Source of the DNA: an uncultured Pseudomonadales bacterium
GTDB lineage: Bacteria > Pseudomonadota > Gammaproteobacteria > Pseudomonadales > Pseudohongiellaceae
Reading direction: 5' to 3'
Assembly (NCBI GenBank): GCA_949372635.1
Contig: CASIAB010000001.1
Span: 62,001 to 126,000, forward strand
DNA: 64,000 nt
Shown: piece by piece, positions 63,468-64,000 of the stretch
Numbering within the stretch: position 1 is the first letter of the stretch
Layout of the letters: every line of letters starts with the position of its first letter
Notes under the pieces: model-generated
Told to the model about the DNA's origin: nothing
Database searches by the model: none
The model's input: the letters and a program-made list of their open reading frames with translations, nothing else
Position numbers and translations under genes: made by a program

Positions 63468-64000
63468 TTAGTGACGATATAAGTCAAAGGCGATGACGCA
63501 TCTATCTGTATCTTCGCTAAATGGAATAGTTCTGTGATACAACGAAGAGGGAAAGAAAATAATATCACCTCTCTTCGGACGATGAACTTTAAGAGGGTAG
63601 TTCTCATCTAGGATTGGTAAATCATGACCTTGAAGACTGAGTTCAATCGCGCCTTCGTCTCCATCTATCGCATCAACAGTTTTTAGATATATGACACCAC
63701 TTAACCACCCTGAGGGATGGTTATGTGATTGTTGGTAGCCATTTTTAAACAATCGAACGAACCAGCCCCTAAGAATAAATGCAGCAGGCCAAGCATTAAT
63801 ATATTCGCAATCTTCAGATGAAAATTTCGAGTGATAGGAAGCTATTTCTTTTCGAAGTATTCTTTCCAGAGTCTCACAGTTCTTACCAGCTTTGAAGATT
63901 GTCGGTGAAGTTTGAAAACCGAATTTAGTAACTCCGTGTCTTGGCTCCCACAATTGGGTTATATTCGCAGCCTCCAACATTAAGTCCTCAACAAAGCCGT
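63468..64000 (-). CDS. 2-oxoglutarate/Fe(II) oxygenase, front end cut by the right window edge
   Basis: An ATG at 63980 opens 170 codons, but the frame continues without a stop to 64000 (GFVEDL then MLEAANITQLWE), so the true start lies outside. The catalytic part is intact: His/Asp-type ligands around QQSHNHPSGWLSGVIYLK, GDIIFFPSSLYHRTIPF and a final Arg (DRCVIAFDLYRH). It resembles small putative 2OG-Fe(II) oxygenases that often carry an N-terminal TPR domain. Confidence 0.8.
   Translation of the reverse strand, partial: GFVEDLMLEAANITQLWEPRHGVTKFGFQTSPTIFKAGKNCETLERILRKEIASYHSKFSSEDCEYINAWPAAFILRGWFVRLFKNGYQQSHNHPSGWLSGVIYLKTVDAIDGDEGAIELSLQGHDLPILDENYPLKVHRPKRGDIIFFPSSLYHRTIPFSEDTDRCVIAFDLYRH

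Noticed and set aside
1..64000. CRISPR array, tRNA, rRNA, insertion sequence or prophage
   Set aside because: No regularly spaced repeats, tRNA-like cloverleaf, rRNA motif, transposase or phage structural gene was seen on either strand.

Overview
The window looks like part of the chromosome of a marine, free-living, aerobic heterotrophic gammaproteobacterium, perhaps from an oligotrophic group such as OM182 or SAR92-type lineages. That placement is an inference from gene content: many exported hydrolases and lipoproteins, DeaD, ECF sigma factors, PQQ-, GMC- and cytochrome-type periplasmic oxidoreductases, and DUF6152/DUF6351/DUF6644/DUF4159 families. No rRNA, tRNA, CRISPR array, insertion sequence or prophage gene was seen. 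The base composition looks even and there is no obvious genomic island.

Layout: 1-514 is the cut-off N-terminal part of an NHL beta-propeller protein. 698-3008 holds a divergent TPR/TonB-like gene and DUF4159 gene. 3-8 kb is a nitrogen/amino-acid type locus (TauD-like dioxygenase, class I glutamine amidotransferase, aldehyde dehydrogenase, Na+:amino-acid symporter); the last two genes are frameshifted. 8-10.6 kb has a serine hydrolase with an internal stop, a PETase/cutinase-like hydrolase with a frameshifted signal peptide, and a hotdog thioesterase. 10.8-13.2 kb is a coupled pair: a secreted protein and a cytochrome c/copper-monooxygenase-like protein. 13.6-19.1 kb has exported D-aminoacylase-like, amidase and esterase genes and a PDxxGxW-family protein. 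19.4-21.4 kb is a sigma factor/DUF6768 pair and a methyltransferase. 21.6-26.4 kb has DUF6351, YkgJ and BNR proteins. 26.6-28.5 kb is a cytochrome c lipoprotein/HupE-UreJ/membrane-anchor operon. 28.6-31 kb is a DUF6152/PDxxGxW/PepSY group. 31-35 kb has an acyltransferase and a GMC dehydrogenase with its small subunit. 35-41 kb has a cupin, PhoX, KorAB and an NHL protein. 41.3-43.9 kb is an EF-hand/ECF sigma/metal-sensor cluster. 44-49.8 kb has an M28 peptidase, a nucleoside transporter with a 5'-nucleotidase, and DUF3445. 49.9-53.8 kb has an exported cyclophilin and a second DUF6152/PDxxGxW/cytochrome b561/DUF6644 module. 53.9-54.4 kb is a decayed acyltransferase. 54.6-64 kb has DeaD, an NHL protein, a small membrane protein/SSS symporter pair, VOC, a PQQ/cytochrome protein and a right-edge 2OG-Fe(II) oxygenase.

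Two themes stand out. One is the repeated DUF6152 + PDxxGxW module of unknown function, linked to membrane redox proteins (b561, DUF6644, PepSY). The other is an unusual density of one-base frameshifts, internal stops and gene remnants (3.0-3.2, 4.9-9.3, 17.9-18.1, 51.9-54.4 kb). These mean either real gene decay or local sequence error. The sequence alone cannot decide between them, but an excess of apparent one-base insertions is recorded.
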